This document shows positions 48,379-60,304 of a stretch of DNA of 64,000 nucleotides, in pieces. The position numbers and the translations under genes were made by a program. Below the pieces are notes generated by a model. It saw nothing but the letters and a program-made list of their open reading frames with translations, searched no databases and was not told the DNA's origin. The stretch lies in the NCBI GenBank assembly GCA_904066235.2, contig CAJFCV020000001.1:4836001-4900000 (forward strand), read 5' to 3'. This DNA is from Bursaphelenchus xylophilus. Its lineage: Eukaryota > Nematoda > Chromadorea > Rhabditida > Aphelenchoididae. The stretch's first letter is position 1. Every line of letters begins with the position of its first letter.

Positions 48379-49253
48379 CTAAGGGACTGGAACTTTCTTG
48401 AAGATCATTTGAACAATAACAGCGACAATGGTAACCACAATAAGCAGAACGCCGGCAAACGAGACCAGAAATAGAGAGGCCGTGTCCCTGTTGATAAAAG
48501 TGAGGTCCTCATCGAGGGTCGCGTTGCTGTATGTGTGATATGCTTGTTTGGTTTTCTCCAATTGCTCCGCCCAATCTAAAAATAATCAAAACATAATTCT
48601 CCACTCTTTTTGATTATTTTTTTTGAAGAATTACCTTGGTTGGCCGAGAAATAATAAACTCCGACTGATGCCAGATCCGAGATTCCAGCCAATGCAGTCA
48701 GTATCCCGATGAGACCAAAAAGACCGGGGCAGCAACAGGCGAAGAAACTGAAGATCGACCACACAAGCGCGGCCAATTGGAGGGCCAAGGAGAGGGCCAG
48801 GATGAAAATACACAACTTGATGTAGTTTTCGGAGCTCTGAAAAAAAGAAAAATAAATTTTAAAGGGAAAAATCAATAAAAAACTGGGCGCAGCTCGGAAA
48901 AAAATTGAAAATTTGCGGCTTCAAATGAGAGAATTTCATTAATTTTTGTGCCATAAATTCTCAATGTCATCAAAAAGTTTCAAATCAAAAACCCCAAAAA
49001 TTTTTGGACTCACCTCAAAAACGCTCTTACAGGCCTCATGAATCCCTTCAACTGACTCTTGATTCTCAACACGCTCTTGGGTCTGTTGAACTGTATCTTG
49101 AATACAATTTTTCCACAATCCTTTGGTCTGAATGGTCCCGTTTGCATCCGGCATTGCCTCCCATCTGGGCAAGTAGAACCCGGCCAGGGTCAATATCAGA
49201 CTGGCCACCAGACCCACCACGAAGATCGCCTTCAGAATGGCCGCTTTGCACAT
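48379..49253 (-). CDS. Claudin-like four-pass membrane protein (copy B)
   Basis: Exons 49253-49014, 48836-48635 and 48575-48379 give 212 residues. Four membrane segments are evident: FVVGLVASLILTLAGFYL, LCIFILALSLALQLAALVW, FGLIGILTALAGISDLASV and LFLVSFAGVLLIVVTIVAVIV. The first outer loop has the classic claudin signature: W after the first segment, then KGLWKNC and a second cysteine (EAC). Exons 2 and 3 have the same lengths (202 and 197 nt) and phases as copy A. It lies 300 bp downstream of the small membrane-protein gene on the same strand, so a shared transcript is possible but not shown. Confidence 0.9.
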
Positions 49254-49552
49254 TGCTCGAGGGAACTTGAAAAGCGAAGAAAAAATAGGTCGATAGGATC
49301 AACTTAAGGATAGAAACGACCGGTCGGAAGGAAGGTCGAACCAAAGAGACTGGGAAAATATTTCCATTTTTTAGATTTTTTCGAAAATAAAATTAATTTA
49401 AATTTAAAATTTTAGAGTACTTTCAGTCATGAAAAATTTTGTGTTAAAATCGTTTTTACAAACCCAAAATTCATCGAAATAAATATTCAAATTTTTCAAA
49501 ATTTATTGAAAATAATTTTAAATCACAATGTACAAACATCAAGTGGCGTTTT

Positions 49553-50245
49553 CTATCCGCCACTTGAGACTTGGGCACCTGAAGTTTTGGCCTCCGGAGT
49601 TGTTTTTTGAGTAGTTTGGGTGTTGGGCGTAACGAAATAGTCGGAAGGGGTCAGTTTCTTCATCACTTTGCTCTTATGCTCATCCCATTTCTTGTGATCG
49701 GATTGCTAAAATGCGGCGGGATTAGAGAAAGTCGAGGAGTACCGGTTAGACAAAAAGGTCCTTTTTTCAATTCATCTTTGCGATCTTTGATAAAAAAAAA
49801 TCAGGACGTGGTGAAACTTCCTTTTTCTGGCGCCAGCGAAAGATTTTGCAGCTTGCGCCCGAACAATTCCGGTCGCAAAGGATATCAGGCTTAGGCTTAG
49901 CCTCAGGCTTTGTTTAGCGCTTAGGCTGTGTCCTCTTTTTATTCGCAGTCTGCAGGGAAACCAAGGCGCAAGCTGCGAAGCGCGGGGCCAGAAAAAGGAA
50001 GTTTTTCCTAGGACGATTCTTACCGCTTTTCGATGCGAAACCAACGACACAACGGAGAAGATGGCTCCAATTATTCCGGCGAACAGGATCAGACCAACAA
50101 ATATGCTGAAGACCTCCTTTACAAAAAAATATTATGCTTACACAACCAGAACGATGACGATGGTGCCAAAGTCTTCACTGTTTATATCATCATTCGCTGC
50201 CAAGACCAAGGGAAAGAGGAGTGGGAGATTGTTCCAAAGCACCAT
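49553..50245 (-). CDS. Small single-pass membrane protein, paralogue of 44169-45253
   Basis: Three exons give about 115 residues: 50245-50144, 50116-50024 and 49705-49553. A signal peptide (LLFPLVLA) is followed by a short acidic stretch, a membrane span (VFSIFVGLILFAGIIGAIF), and a cytosolic tail with KSKVMKKLTPSDYF and a Thr/Gln-rich end. Exon boundaries and the shared motif show common descent with the plus-strand gene. The first intron would be only 27-30 nt (GTGTAAG...AAAG), with in-frame stops, where the paralogue has 82 nt. This could be an ultra-short intron, a sequencing slip or a broken gene. The start codon is 131 bp from that of the divergent claudin-like gene. Confidence 0.65.
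49790..50015. repeat. Small foldback in an intron
   Basis: In intron 2 of the gene above, AACTTCCTTTTTCTGGCGCC plus GCAGCTTGCGCC on the left recurs inverted on the right (GGCGCAAGCTGCGAAGCGC plus CAGAAAAAGGAAGTT). Similar pieces of the form GGGCGCAGCT appear at about 48888, 50665 and 54137, suggesting a small dispersed family. Confidence 0.55.
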
Positions 50246-50376
50246 TCCGACCGGTCGAAGCCGCAAAATTTTGGAAGTGTGTGGGGATTCAAGTGAAAAC
50301 GAATTTTAAAAATTAAAATTGAGTTTTTTTTTTTTTTTTTGAAAAGCTCAAAAATTCAAGCCTAAAATTTGGAAAG

Positions 50377-51206
50377 ATGGTAACCGGTTGTCGGTGTTTT
50401 GTCCAATTCCTCGGCCTTGCTCTGACTTTGGCCGCGTTGGGTGGCGTTGGATTTGCCGTTGCAACGAAATGGTGGTACAGAGATGAGTTCGGTCTTCGTG
50501 TTGGGCTGTTCTCCGTCACTTGCGAAGACGGAATGATGTCGGCTCTTTTCTGTGTTCCGTTTAAATCGAGATATGTAAGTAGTCTTCGAAAAACTTCCAA
50601 AAAAATCTTTGCAAAAATTTGAATGAAATCATCAAGGTCGTTTTAAAAAATATTTTTTTTTTGAGCTGCGCCCGAAGTTGTTATTGCAGTTAGTGCAGTT
50701 TTTGTTCCTTCTGAGATCCCAGCTAGACCTTTAATATAAGATAACGAGTCTTTTATGATATACATTTTAATAATCAAATTGGTTTCAGGAAGACCACCCT
50801 TGGTCAAAGGTTTTAATCGCGGCCGAATGTGGGGCCCTTCTCTGTGGCCTGGTTGCCTTGATCTGGGGCATTGTCACTTCCACTTGCACCAGTCCGCAAA
50901 GTTTCCCCGGCACCGGAGGCTTCAATCTTCTCGCTGGGTTGTTGTCGATCGGAGGATGCGCGTACTTTGCCTACGTTTTTCAAAACTCCTTCGGCGGTAA
51001 GTGCATTTTTTTCAGGAGGTTTTTTGCATTTGGTTTGATAAAAGTTTCTTTTTTCAGACATCATCAAATCCGCTGAGGCTCATGCGCAAGGCGAGAAACA
51101 AGGGGAAGGCCTCGGAATCAGCTTCATGATCGCTTGCGCCGGTGGAGTCGTCTTTCTCATTGCTGCAGTCATCGACTTCGTCGCTGCTTGCGTTAAAGTG
51201 GAGTGA
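50377..51206 (+). CDS. Claudin-like four-pass membrane protein (copy C)
   Basis: Exons 50377-50574, 50789-50996 and 51058-51206 give 184 residues. Four hydrophobic segments are seen: FLGLALTLAALGGVGFAV, GALLCGLVALIWGIV, GFNLLAGLLSIGGCAYFA and FMIACAGGVVFLIAAVIDFV. The first loop has WW, then VGLFSVTC and a second cysteine after ten residues, the claudin-type signature. Intron phases 0 and 1 equal those of copies A and B, although sequence similarity is low. It is divergent from the small membrane-protein gene with 131 bp between start codons, a candidate shared promoter. AATAAA is at 51241. Confidence 0.87.
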
Positions 51207-51409
51207 TTTGGACCTGAAATTTTGATGAGCTTTTTGATTGAATAAACTGATTTGTTTCATTTTTTTTTTGATTTTTAAGGTGTGATTCTTACAAGTAATG
51301 AGTCGATATCAACTCAAGTCTTTAGGTCAACACTAGATGCCATATCCTGCAGAAGAGGAGGGAAGATACCGTATTTTACAAGCAAACTGGAATTTTTATT
51401 CAACTCGAA

Positions 51410-52378
51410 CTAATACTGGCTGTTAAACTCGCTGATATGTTCCGTGGCTTCGTCTTCATATTTATTGGCGTCGAATCCGATGGACTGAAGCAGGCCCAGG
51501 ATCTCGTCGGCAAAGGCTCTTTGGTTCACTTGCATCTCGGCCAACTCTAGCTTCTCCACAACCAGTTGGGCAGTGATTTTATGCTGAAAAAAAAATAAAA
51601 ATTTATGTGATACGATCTAGTGTAACATCAGCAAAAAAAATGTCAAAATTATGGGATATACCTTTAGTTGGAACTCCCATATAGTCAGCCAAGCCACCGT
51701 CATGTTTACTGTCCCCAGGATTATTCCTAGGAAGGATAGGAGGATCAAAATGGCTTGCCCAAGTCTTCCGTCATGGCTAATATACTCCGGAATAGTTGTG
51801 GTGGACTCTGTAGTGACTGTTGTGGCCTCGGAAGTGGTGACATTAGGTCCAGCGTACTCTGTGGTTCCTATCGAAGTGCGGTGGGATACTGTAGAAGCTC
51901 CGGTTGGCTGAGTAATTCCCGTGGAGGCATCCGTTGGCCTTGTCGTAGGCCCAGTTGGCTGAATATGTGTAGTGGGGCGAATATGGGGTGTTGTCGGATT
52001 CTCTGATGCCGTAGAAGACTTCGTAGAGCTCGTGTAAGGCAGAGTTTGCCCAGTAGTAGCCTCCGTAACTCCAGTAGACACCTTTGTTGACTGTAATGTA
52101 ACAGTGGTTGGAATTACTGTAGAAACCACCGGGCCAGCTGTGGAATTTGGAGCATACGTTTGAGGCGAAACTACTGGGTCTGCCGTGGATTTCGGAGCAT
52201 CCGTTTGAGGCCCAGTAGAAGAGACAGGAGCACGAGAAGTAACAGTTGTCGGAGCTATAGGGGGAGGAGTTCCCGTGGTCTTGGGGCTGCTTGTGAGAGC
52301 ATTTTGGCTTGCTGATGGAAGTACCTGGATCAGAAGCAGTGAGAAAGCCAAATGTTTGGAGAAATCAACCAATCTCAT
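51410..52378 (-). CDS. Thr/Ser-rich mucin-like type I membrane protein
   Basis: Two exons, 52378-51662 and 51583-51410, give 296 residues. A signal peptide (LAFSLLLIQVLPSASQ) is followed by about 170 residues rich in Thr, Ser and Pro (TTPHIRPTTHIQPTGPTT and similar), dense with potential O-glycosylation sites and NST/NVT sequons. A membrane span (AILILLSFLGIILGTVNMTV) precedes a short, charged cytosolic tail with no known domain. The start at 52378 is preferred over an in-frame ATG at 52405 because it places the signal peptide at the N-terminus. AATAAA on the minus strand follows the stop closely. Such proteins often coat epithelial surfaces. Confidence 0.82.
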
Positions 52379-52558
52379 GGTGGTAGAAAGGCGGAAGTGA
52401 AACAATTTCGACGAAAATCGGCGAAAAAATTAGGATTCCTATGGCTTTTAGAGGTTCTGCTGCCAAGAGAATACGTAGTAATTGGACACAAAAACTATTT
52501 ATTAGCTATGAAAATGACTATGAGAACCGGGAGTTATGAAAAAAATTGGATATAAATG

Positions 52559-54408
<1,850 letters not shown>

Positions 54409-55701
54409 TGTGTGTGTGTAAAATACGAAATAAAGACAGTGGAACCTATTACAACATAACAAAATATTGGAGAAGGCAAAGCCTTTCCGGAAAGTTTTCC
54501 AATACGCCACAGTTGACTCAAGTTTTCCACATCGAGTCAAGTTTTCCTCTCACCGTACTTTACCTTTTTTCTCCGAAAAGTTTTCTTCAAAGGATGTTCT
54601 ATGTGGTAGAATTACTCAATTAATATTTACATTTAAAATTATTTCTTTTTTCCTTACACAAATCCTGATATTATATATAGTAGATCAGATTTAATCAAAT
54701 TTCGGTCATTTTGAGAACCAACCCAAGATTGTTAAAAGTAGCAAATCCCTCCAAAAATTTTTTAACTTCGGGTTAAGAATTCATTTTTTATCTTACTTTA
54801 TAAAGTATACATAAATTCAAAATTTTGTTATGATTTCCATTTCTTCCCTTGGAAAAGTCCCCGTTTATTTCTTGAATGTTTTCCGCGCTCTCTCGTTTTT
54901 TCTCTCACTCTCTGCCCGGTTTTCTCTTCGAAGAGCCCGCTGTTTTCTCTCATTTGCGCGCCCTTTGTCGCCTCTCCCTTTTTTCTCCCCAGTTTACCCT
55001 CAAGAAAGACTTTATTGCCACTTTCGTTTTGATTTCTATTCGTTGACGCGATGAAGGTCACATCTTTCGGGACCGAACGTTTTGTGTGGACAAACTTACT
55101 TTTGCTGAGCGTCGATTTATAACAAAATAAAGTGTTGAATGATGGGGCTACAGTTTATTTATGGCAGATTGCGAAAAAGTTTTACCCTTTGGCTAAAAAT
55201 CACTGCTCTGGCAAAAAACTTGTCAATAAAACTTTTTTAAAATGCGTGTTTTGGCTGAATCTTTTTTGTAGCTCTAATTTTTCCTAAAAAATTTAAGATC
55301 AAATAGTTGTATATTTATTTTTCACTTAAATAAAATAGCTAGAAATGAGGGAGACTGATAAAATTATAGACATAGAAAAACCTCAGTTACAATATACATA
55401 GGAAATTTCATGGCAAGGAGTCTATTTGCATATACGGACTGGGAATTATAGATAAAATTTTAATGAAATAGATGATTTTTATCCAAGATTAAATTATATA
55501 AGCTACTATAAAAACATTAAAATAGGGTTACTGCTCTATAAGAACTACAACTGAAAGACCCGTTATAACCGGTTCTCTTTTTTACAAATTGAAAATTATG
55601 TCGATGTGCGAAAGAGACCATTTCAAATATTACTCTAGGTTGGAAGAATTACTCGCAGTACTATATTGTACTAGGAGTATTTCATCAAAATTAGAGGGCT
55701 T
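54409..55701. other. Intergenic region, no gene seen
   Basis: About 1.3 kb lie between the SEA-domain gene's 3' end and the kinase start. A pyrimidine-rich tract around 54880-55010 gives open frames without domains. Nothing further could be supported. Confidence 0.5.
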
Positions 55702-58700
55702 TCAAGTCCGTTGAGGGGTTTGGACGGTGGGGGGTGACGAGAATTGGGAACTGCTCAATAGCATTGGGGAATTGGGATTGCCGGAGGTCCTGAAACGAAA
55801 AATTAGGGAGTAAAATGCAACGAGTTATAGTAGTAACAATTTTTTGAGAAGAAAATGCTGACGAAGGGGAAAAGCAAAAAAATTGGCAAATTTTACGGCT
55901 AGGTCAATTACAATAATTTTCAGAAAAGGTAAAATAAACCTTAACCATGTTTTTGAAAGCTAATGTTTATCAGCTTTGTTACTTACAGTCCGTTTCCGTT
56001 GGTCTTGTAGGGACTGCGTCCACCTTCGGCCATGTTCAGCTCCTCCTTCAACTTCAAGGTCTGCTTTCTTCGGCTCTTGTTTACCTAAAATCGGTAAACA
56101 TCGATTTTGAATAGTTGTTCGATTTGAATATCAAGGCAAAGTGTCTAACTTACTCCAAAGATGATGACAGCAAAGATGATGAAGATCAAAATCAAGATGC
56201 CGATGATGACCGAAGCCGCCACCACATATCCAGCCTGTCCCGAGGCCGCACTCTCCTTCATACTAGCCGATCCTTTGCTCATAACTCCATCGATGGAGAC
56301 CGCTGTTACATCGACGTCATTTCCTCCGATCTTGGCTTGTCGTTGCACAATAACATCCTCCAATCGAGCTGCCACCAAAGCCGGATCGCCGATCTCGTCG
56401 CGCGTCACCAGCTTTCCTTCGATTATCACCGAGCCCTTGCGGATGTTCGTGATGTCATAGCTGAGGAAATTGTCGCCGAAAGTGTCGGAGAAGGTGTTTG
56501 TGAGCTGAAATATGGGTGGATAAGAGGTTTCGGGATTTTTTGAAGATTTTTAGAGAGGGAACTAACTTACATCTTCGTTTATTTGATCCTTCAGTTTCTT
56601 GAAAACACCAGAAGTCTTGTCCTCGAATTCGGGAGAGAAGTCAATGTTGGTGAATCGAAGGCTGAATGGAGTCTTGACGCCGTTAGAACCTAAAATTATA
56701 TACGATTATCGGAAAACCTTCAAAAAATTCAAAAATTGTCTGATGAGGAGCTTACTTGGATGATCATGATGATGATTATGATCGTGGGTTGGTTCTGGCT
56801 CGGGTTCTGGAGTTGGCTCGGCCACTGGTTCGGGCTCCGGACTTGGCTCGGCTTTGGGTTCAGGACTGGGTTCCGCCTTTGGTCCTGGCTCTGGTTCTGG
56901 GGTTGGCTCGGCCTTTGGCTCTTCCGGACTGGGTTCTGGAGATGGTTCAGCTTTTGGTTCAGGACTGGGTTCGGCTTTTGGCTCTGGTTCAGGGCTGGGC
57001 TCAGCTTTTGGCTCTGGTTCAGGGCTAGGCTCGGCTTTTGGCTCCTCAGGACTTGGCTCAGGCTTGGGTTCGGGAGTTGGCTCAGCGGCTGGTTCTGGGC
57101 TGGGCTCCGCTTTTGGCTGTGACTCAGGTGCAGGGCTTGGCTCGGCCTTTGGTTCTTCTGCGCTAGGCTCGGGTTTGGGTTCGGCAGTCGGCTCTGGAGC
57201 CGGTTCTGGTGTTGGCTCAGCAGCGGGTTCTGGACTGGGCTCGGGTTTAGCTTCTGGTTCTGGACTGGGCTCTGGCTTAGCTTCGGGCTCTGGAGTGGGC
57301 TCGGCTTTGGCCTCAGGTTCTGGACTGGGCTCTGGCTGGGCTTTGGGTTCTGGAGACGGCTCTGGCTTGGCTTCGTCTTCTCTCTCCTCTTTCTCCAATT
57401 CAGCAGCAGCAGGATTCTTCCTTTCTTCAGGAATTGGCTCGGGCGTTGGCTCTTGCTCAACAGGCATGAACACAGTCTTATCTCCTGCGATAAGGCTCTC
57501 TTCATCTGTGGTTGTAGCTACGGTAGCCTCTGTGGACGTTTCAGGGATCTTAGCCTTTCCTTCAGCAGTTTCTTCAGCCTTTGGTGTTTGGGCGTCGGTG
57601 TTCGCATTATCAGAAGGAGTAGCAGAATCATGGGACGGGAATACAATAGGCTCAACAGAGCCTGGAATTCCTTGTGGAGAGCTGGATTCGGGCTTTGGTG
57701 TGGCTTCAGGAGTGGCTGGAGTTTCTTCTGGTTTAGCCTCTGACTTCTCGGATTGCTCTTCGGCAGCTTTGTCTGGGGTTTGTTCAGACAAAGCATGATC
57801 TGAAGAGGTCTGGGCTGGCTTTTCTGTTTGTTCTTCTACTTTTTCTTCCGACACCACTGGGACCACGAATGCGGTGGTGGTCTCGGGATTTTTTGGAGAG
57901 ACCGATGGCGCGGATTCTTCCTTTGGAGCCTCTGGCTCTAATGGTGTTGGCTCTTCGGCTTCTGCTTTTTCCTCGTGCTTCGGCTCTTCTACTTTGACCT
58001 CTGCTTTTGGTTCTTCAGATTCCTCTTTTGGCTTTTCTTCAGCGACATCTGCCTTATGCTCTTCTGGAGTTTCAACATTAGCGGCAGATGATGGAGCATC
58101 AGTGGGTGATGCTGGAGAAGAAGACTCGTCTTCTTTCACAGGCTCATCGGCTTTGAATTCTGGCTGCTCAACTTTAGGTTCGGATTTCTGTTCTTCCTTA
58201 ACCTCTTCTTTTGCATCAGGTACTTTCTCACTTTCCTGCTTCTCAGAAACTTGGCTCTCGTCAACAACTGGGATAGCCAAGGTTGTGCTGGCTTCAATGG
58301 TCCTCAAGAAAGGGTCTTCGTTTGACGATTTCTTCTCATTCTCTTCATCGTCGTGTTGTCTGATCATGTCCACGGGAAGTTCCCCAACAGGCTCTTGTCT
58401 CACATGACTGTCAGATTCTTCTGGCTGGTGTTCTGGAGCATCTGCTGGTTTTTCAGAGGGATTGTGGCCGGCAGGCGAGTCTGAACTGACAGGGGTGTCT
58501 AAGGGGGCTACGGGGGATCCATCGGGCTCAAATTGAGCTTGTGTTAATTCAGGCGATGGTGGGAGTTCTTGCTCTTGACTTACGGTCCTAAAAAAGGTGA
58601 TAAGTTGGTTTAAAACGTTTTATTGACAAATACAGCTATCTTAAAATACTGTAAGATGCCACCGATCTCTTACACAACTTACTCATCAATTTTGGGGACC

Positions 58701-58765
58701 TCCTCGAATTGTTGCGCAGTTGCCAGGCCGGCAACGGCCAAGGCTACGATTAGTAGGAGCCGCAT
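55702..58765 (-). CDS. Long Pro/Glu/Ala-rich membrane protein with SEA domain
   Basis: Six exons, 58765-58683, 58587-56756, 56689-56571, 56504-56154, 56084-55987 and 55789-55702, give 856 residues. A signal peptide ([18 protein letters not shown]) precedes about 610 low-complexity residues. The first part is rich in Glu, Lys, Ser and Pro. The second (about residues 440-620) is a repeat of [10 protein letters not shown] and EPTPEPE units ending in a His cluster (HDHNHHHDH). A SEA-like domain follows ([19 protein letters not shown], then [17 protein letters not shown]). A membrane span ([24 protein letters not shown]) and a basic, Ser/Pro-rich cytosolic tail close the protein. This is the layout of membrane mucins or cuticle-associated receptors. 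No GSVVV-type autocleavage site was identified with confidence. Confidence 0.92.
56762..57310 (-). repeat. Coding repeat of Pro-Glu-Pro units
   Basis: The SEA gene's largest exon contains many copies of units coding for [11 protein letters not shown], with spacings of 24-36 nt in multiples of three. Reverse frames over this area also stay open (Gly/Ser/Leu-rich), which is a by-product of the repeat. Confidence 0.85.
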
Positions 58766-59238
58766 GTTTGAAGGGCTTGGACCCTTTCGTTCCAAATCTG
58801 AAAATATGACCTTAGGGTGGGGTTTCTAATTTGGCTAATTGAACAACTTTCGGAAAACGGATTTCCACGCGCTTATACGAATGAGACTTCGGCTTATTAA
58901 CATATACGGAGGATAATGACATCGGGAATCACGCAATCTTTTGAAGAGTGGAATTTCGGCTAATGGGCTTTTAGGATGGCGTAAATGGAAGGTTAAGTGG
59001 TGAGGGTAAATTAGAGAAAATATTAGATACTCTTAGATTTTGCTGGCGCTAGGAAGAAACGGCGAGGAGATATGATGATAAAACGATGAAAATCTTGAAA
59101 AAATATTTTTTTATTTACTTTTGGACCGAACGTCCCGCTTTTAAAAGTTTAAAAATACCATACTTTATCCCCTAAAAACACATAAGACTAATCAAAACCC
59201 TTGGATGACAGTCTCAACACGTCCCGAATTATGAAAAA

Positions 59239-59610
59239 ATGGAGTGCGTGCTCTGTTTTTACACTCCTGGGAAGTATTACTGCGACACAGGAAATACATA
59301 TTACTGCGAATTGAGAAATCTTTGTCAACAAGACCTCGTTAGAGTGCATGACATGATTCGATCTGATAATTTGACGAAGCGACATGAAACAGTTCTAGTG
59401 GAGTCTTTGGGGATTAAAATTAAATTGTTTTGTAACCGGTATTTTAAACGTTTGCGTCAAAAACTGCTGAATTCATTTAGAAATTTTTTACACTTTTCGT
59501 GCGTACTCGGTAGGCAATTATATAGTTGTTTTACAACAAAATGTGGAGAAATTTTTAAATTCGAAAATAAAAATTTCGACGATTTCGATTTTTCGTGTAA
59601 AATGTCATAA
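59239..59610 (+). CDS. Candidate single-exon Cys-rich protein
   Basis: An ATG-started open frame of 123 residues. The first 35 residues carry CVLC, YYCDTG, YYCEL and NLC, reminiscent of a small zinc-binding module, and the remainder is basic. There are no introns, which is unusual for this window, and no clear promoter or polyadenylation signal. A shorter frame overlaps on the other strand. It may be a young gene or chance. Confidence 0.33.
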   Translation: MECVLCFYTPGKYYCDTGNTYYCELRNLCQQDLVRVHDMIRSDNLTKRHETVLVESLGIKIKLFCNRYFKRLRQKLLNSFRNFLHFSCVLGRQLYSCFTTKCGEIFKFENKNFDDFDFSCKMS

Positions 59611-59958
59611 AATCCACCTTAATAAAGTGCTAACTCAAATTCCAACGCCAGAAATCCCCCCATTCGCAGTCTAAAACAATTAAAGATGATTTAGGCGAGA
59701 AATTTTGAGTGCGAAAAACATAAAAAAAGTCATCCCGAAAAAAAAATCCGCCGCGAATCCGCGAAAAAACGCGTGGATCGGGTCGGATGATAAGGAAGGA
59801 ATTCGACTTGACAAGTCGCCAGCAGACGGAGTGACATGAAACTGACAAAAAATGATAATCGACCGCGAGAATTGGGGTTAAAAGTGGATGAATTGGGGGT
59901 TCGAAGAAACTCTTTGAACCAGATTTAATAGGCTAGAAGTAATTTGTTTTCACGTCGG

Positions 59959-60304
59959 AAATGCGATACTTGGATGATGCAACAAAAAAGGAATTTGAGA
60001 GGGAGGGAAGGCTGATGTCGGACATGTTATGGAGGGAAATTCTTGAGGAGGAATGCAGTGGTGTTTCTGAAATTTTGTATGCATAATGTATGCAGATCGT
60101 ACATCGATTTCTGTGAATTTTAACTTGAACTGTACAAGTTATAGTGAAGATATCCAACAGAAGGCCAATTTTTCACATAGGAAATCAAACATTGGCGAGC
60201 TTTTGGCATCTTTCAATGCCAAAAGCTCAGTGAGTTCTGCAAAATGTGGACCAAAGTTGTGGGATATGCCTACAACGAGCAAAGTTTATTTCACCAAAAT
60301 CTAG
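59959..60304 (+). CDS. Candidate small gene with an internal frame break
   Basis: A 43-residue frame (MRYLDDATKKEFEREGRLMS onward) ends at TAATG and is followed at once, in another frame, by a 72-residue open frame. Codon make-up looks coding in both. The junction contains a near-duplicate TGTATGCA, so a small duplication may have broken one frame. No family recognised. Confidence 0.25.

Noticed and set aside
56729..57798. Long open frames antisense and out of frame over the Pro/Glu repeat exon
   Set aside because: They are by-products of the codon-periodic repeat, giving Gly/Ser/Leu-rich or Gln/Asn-rich runs. The sense frame has a signal peptide, splice phase and a SEA domain.
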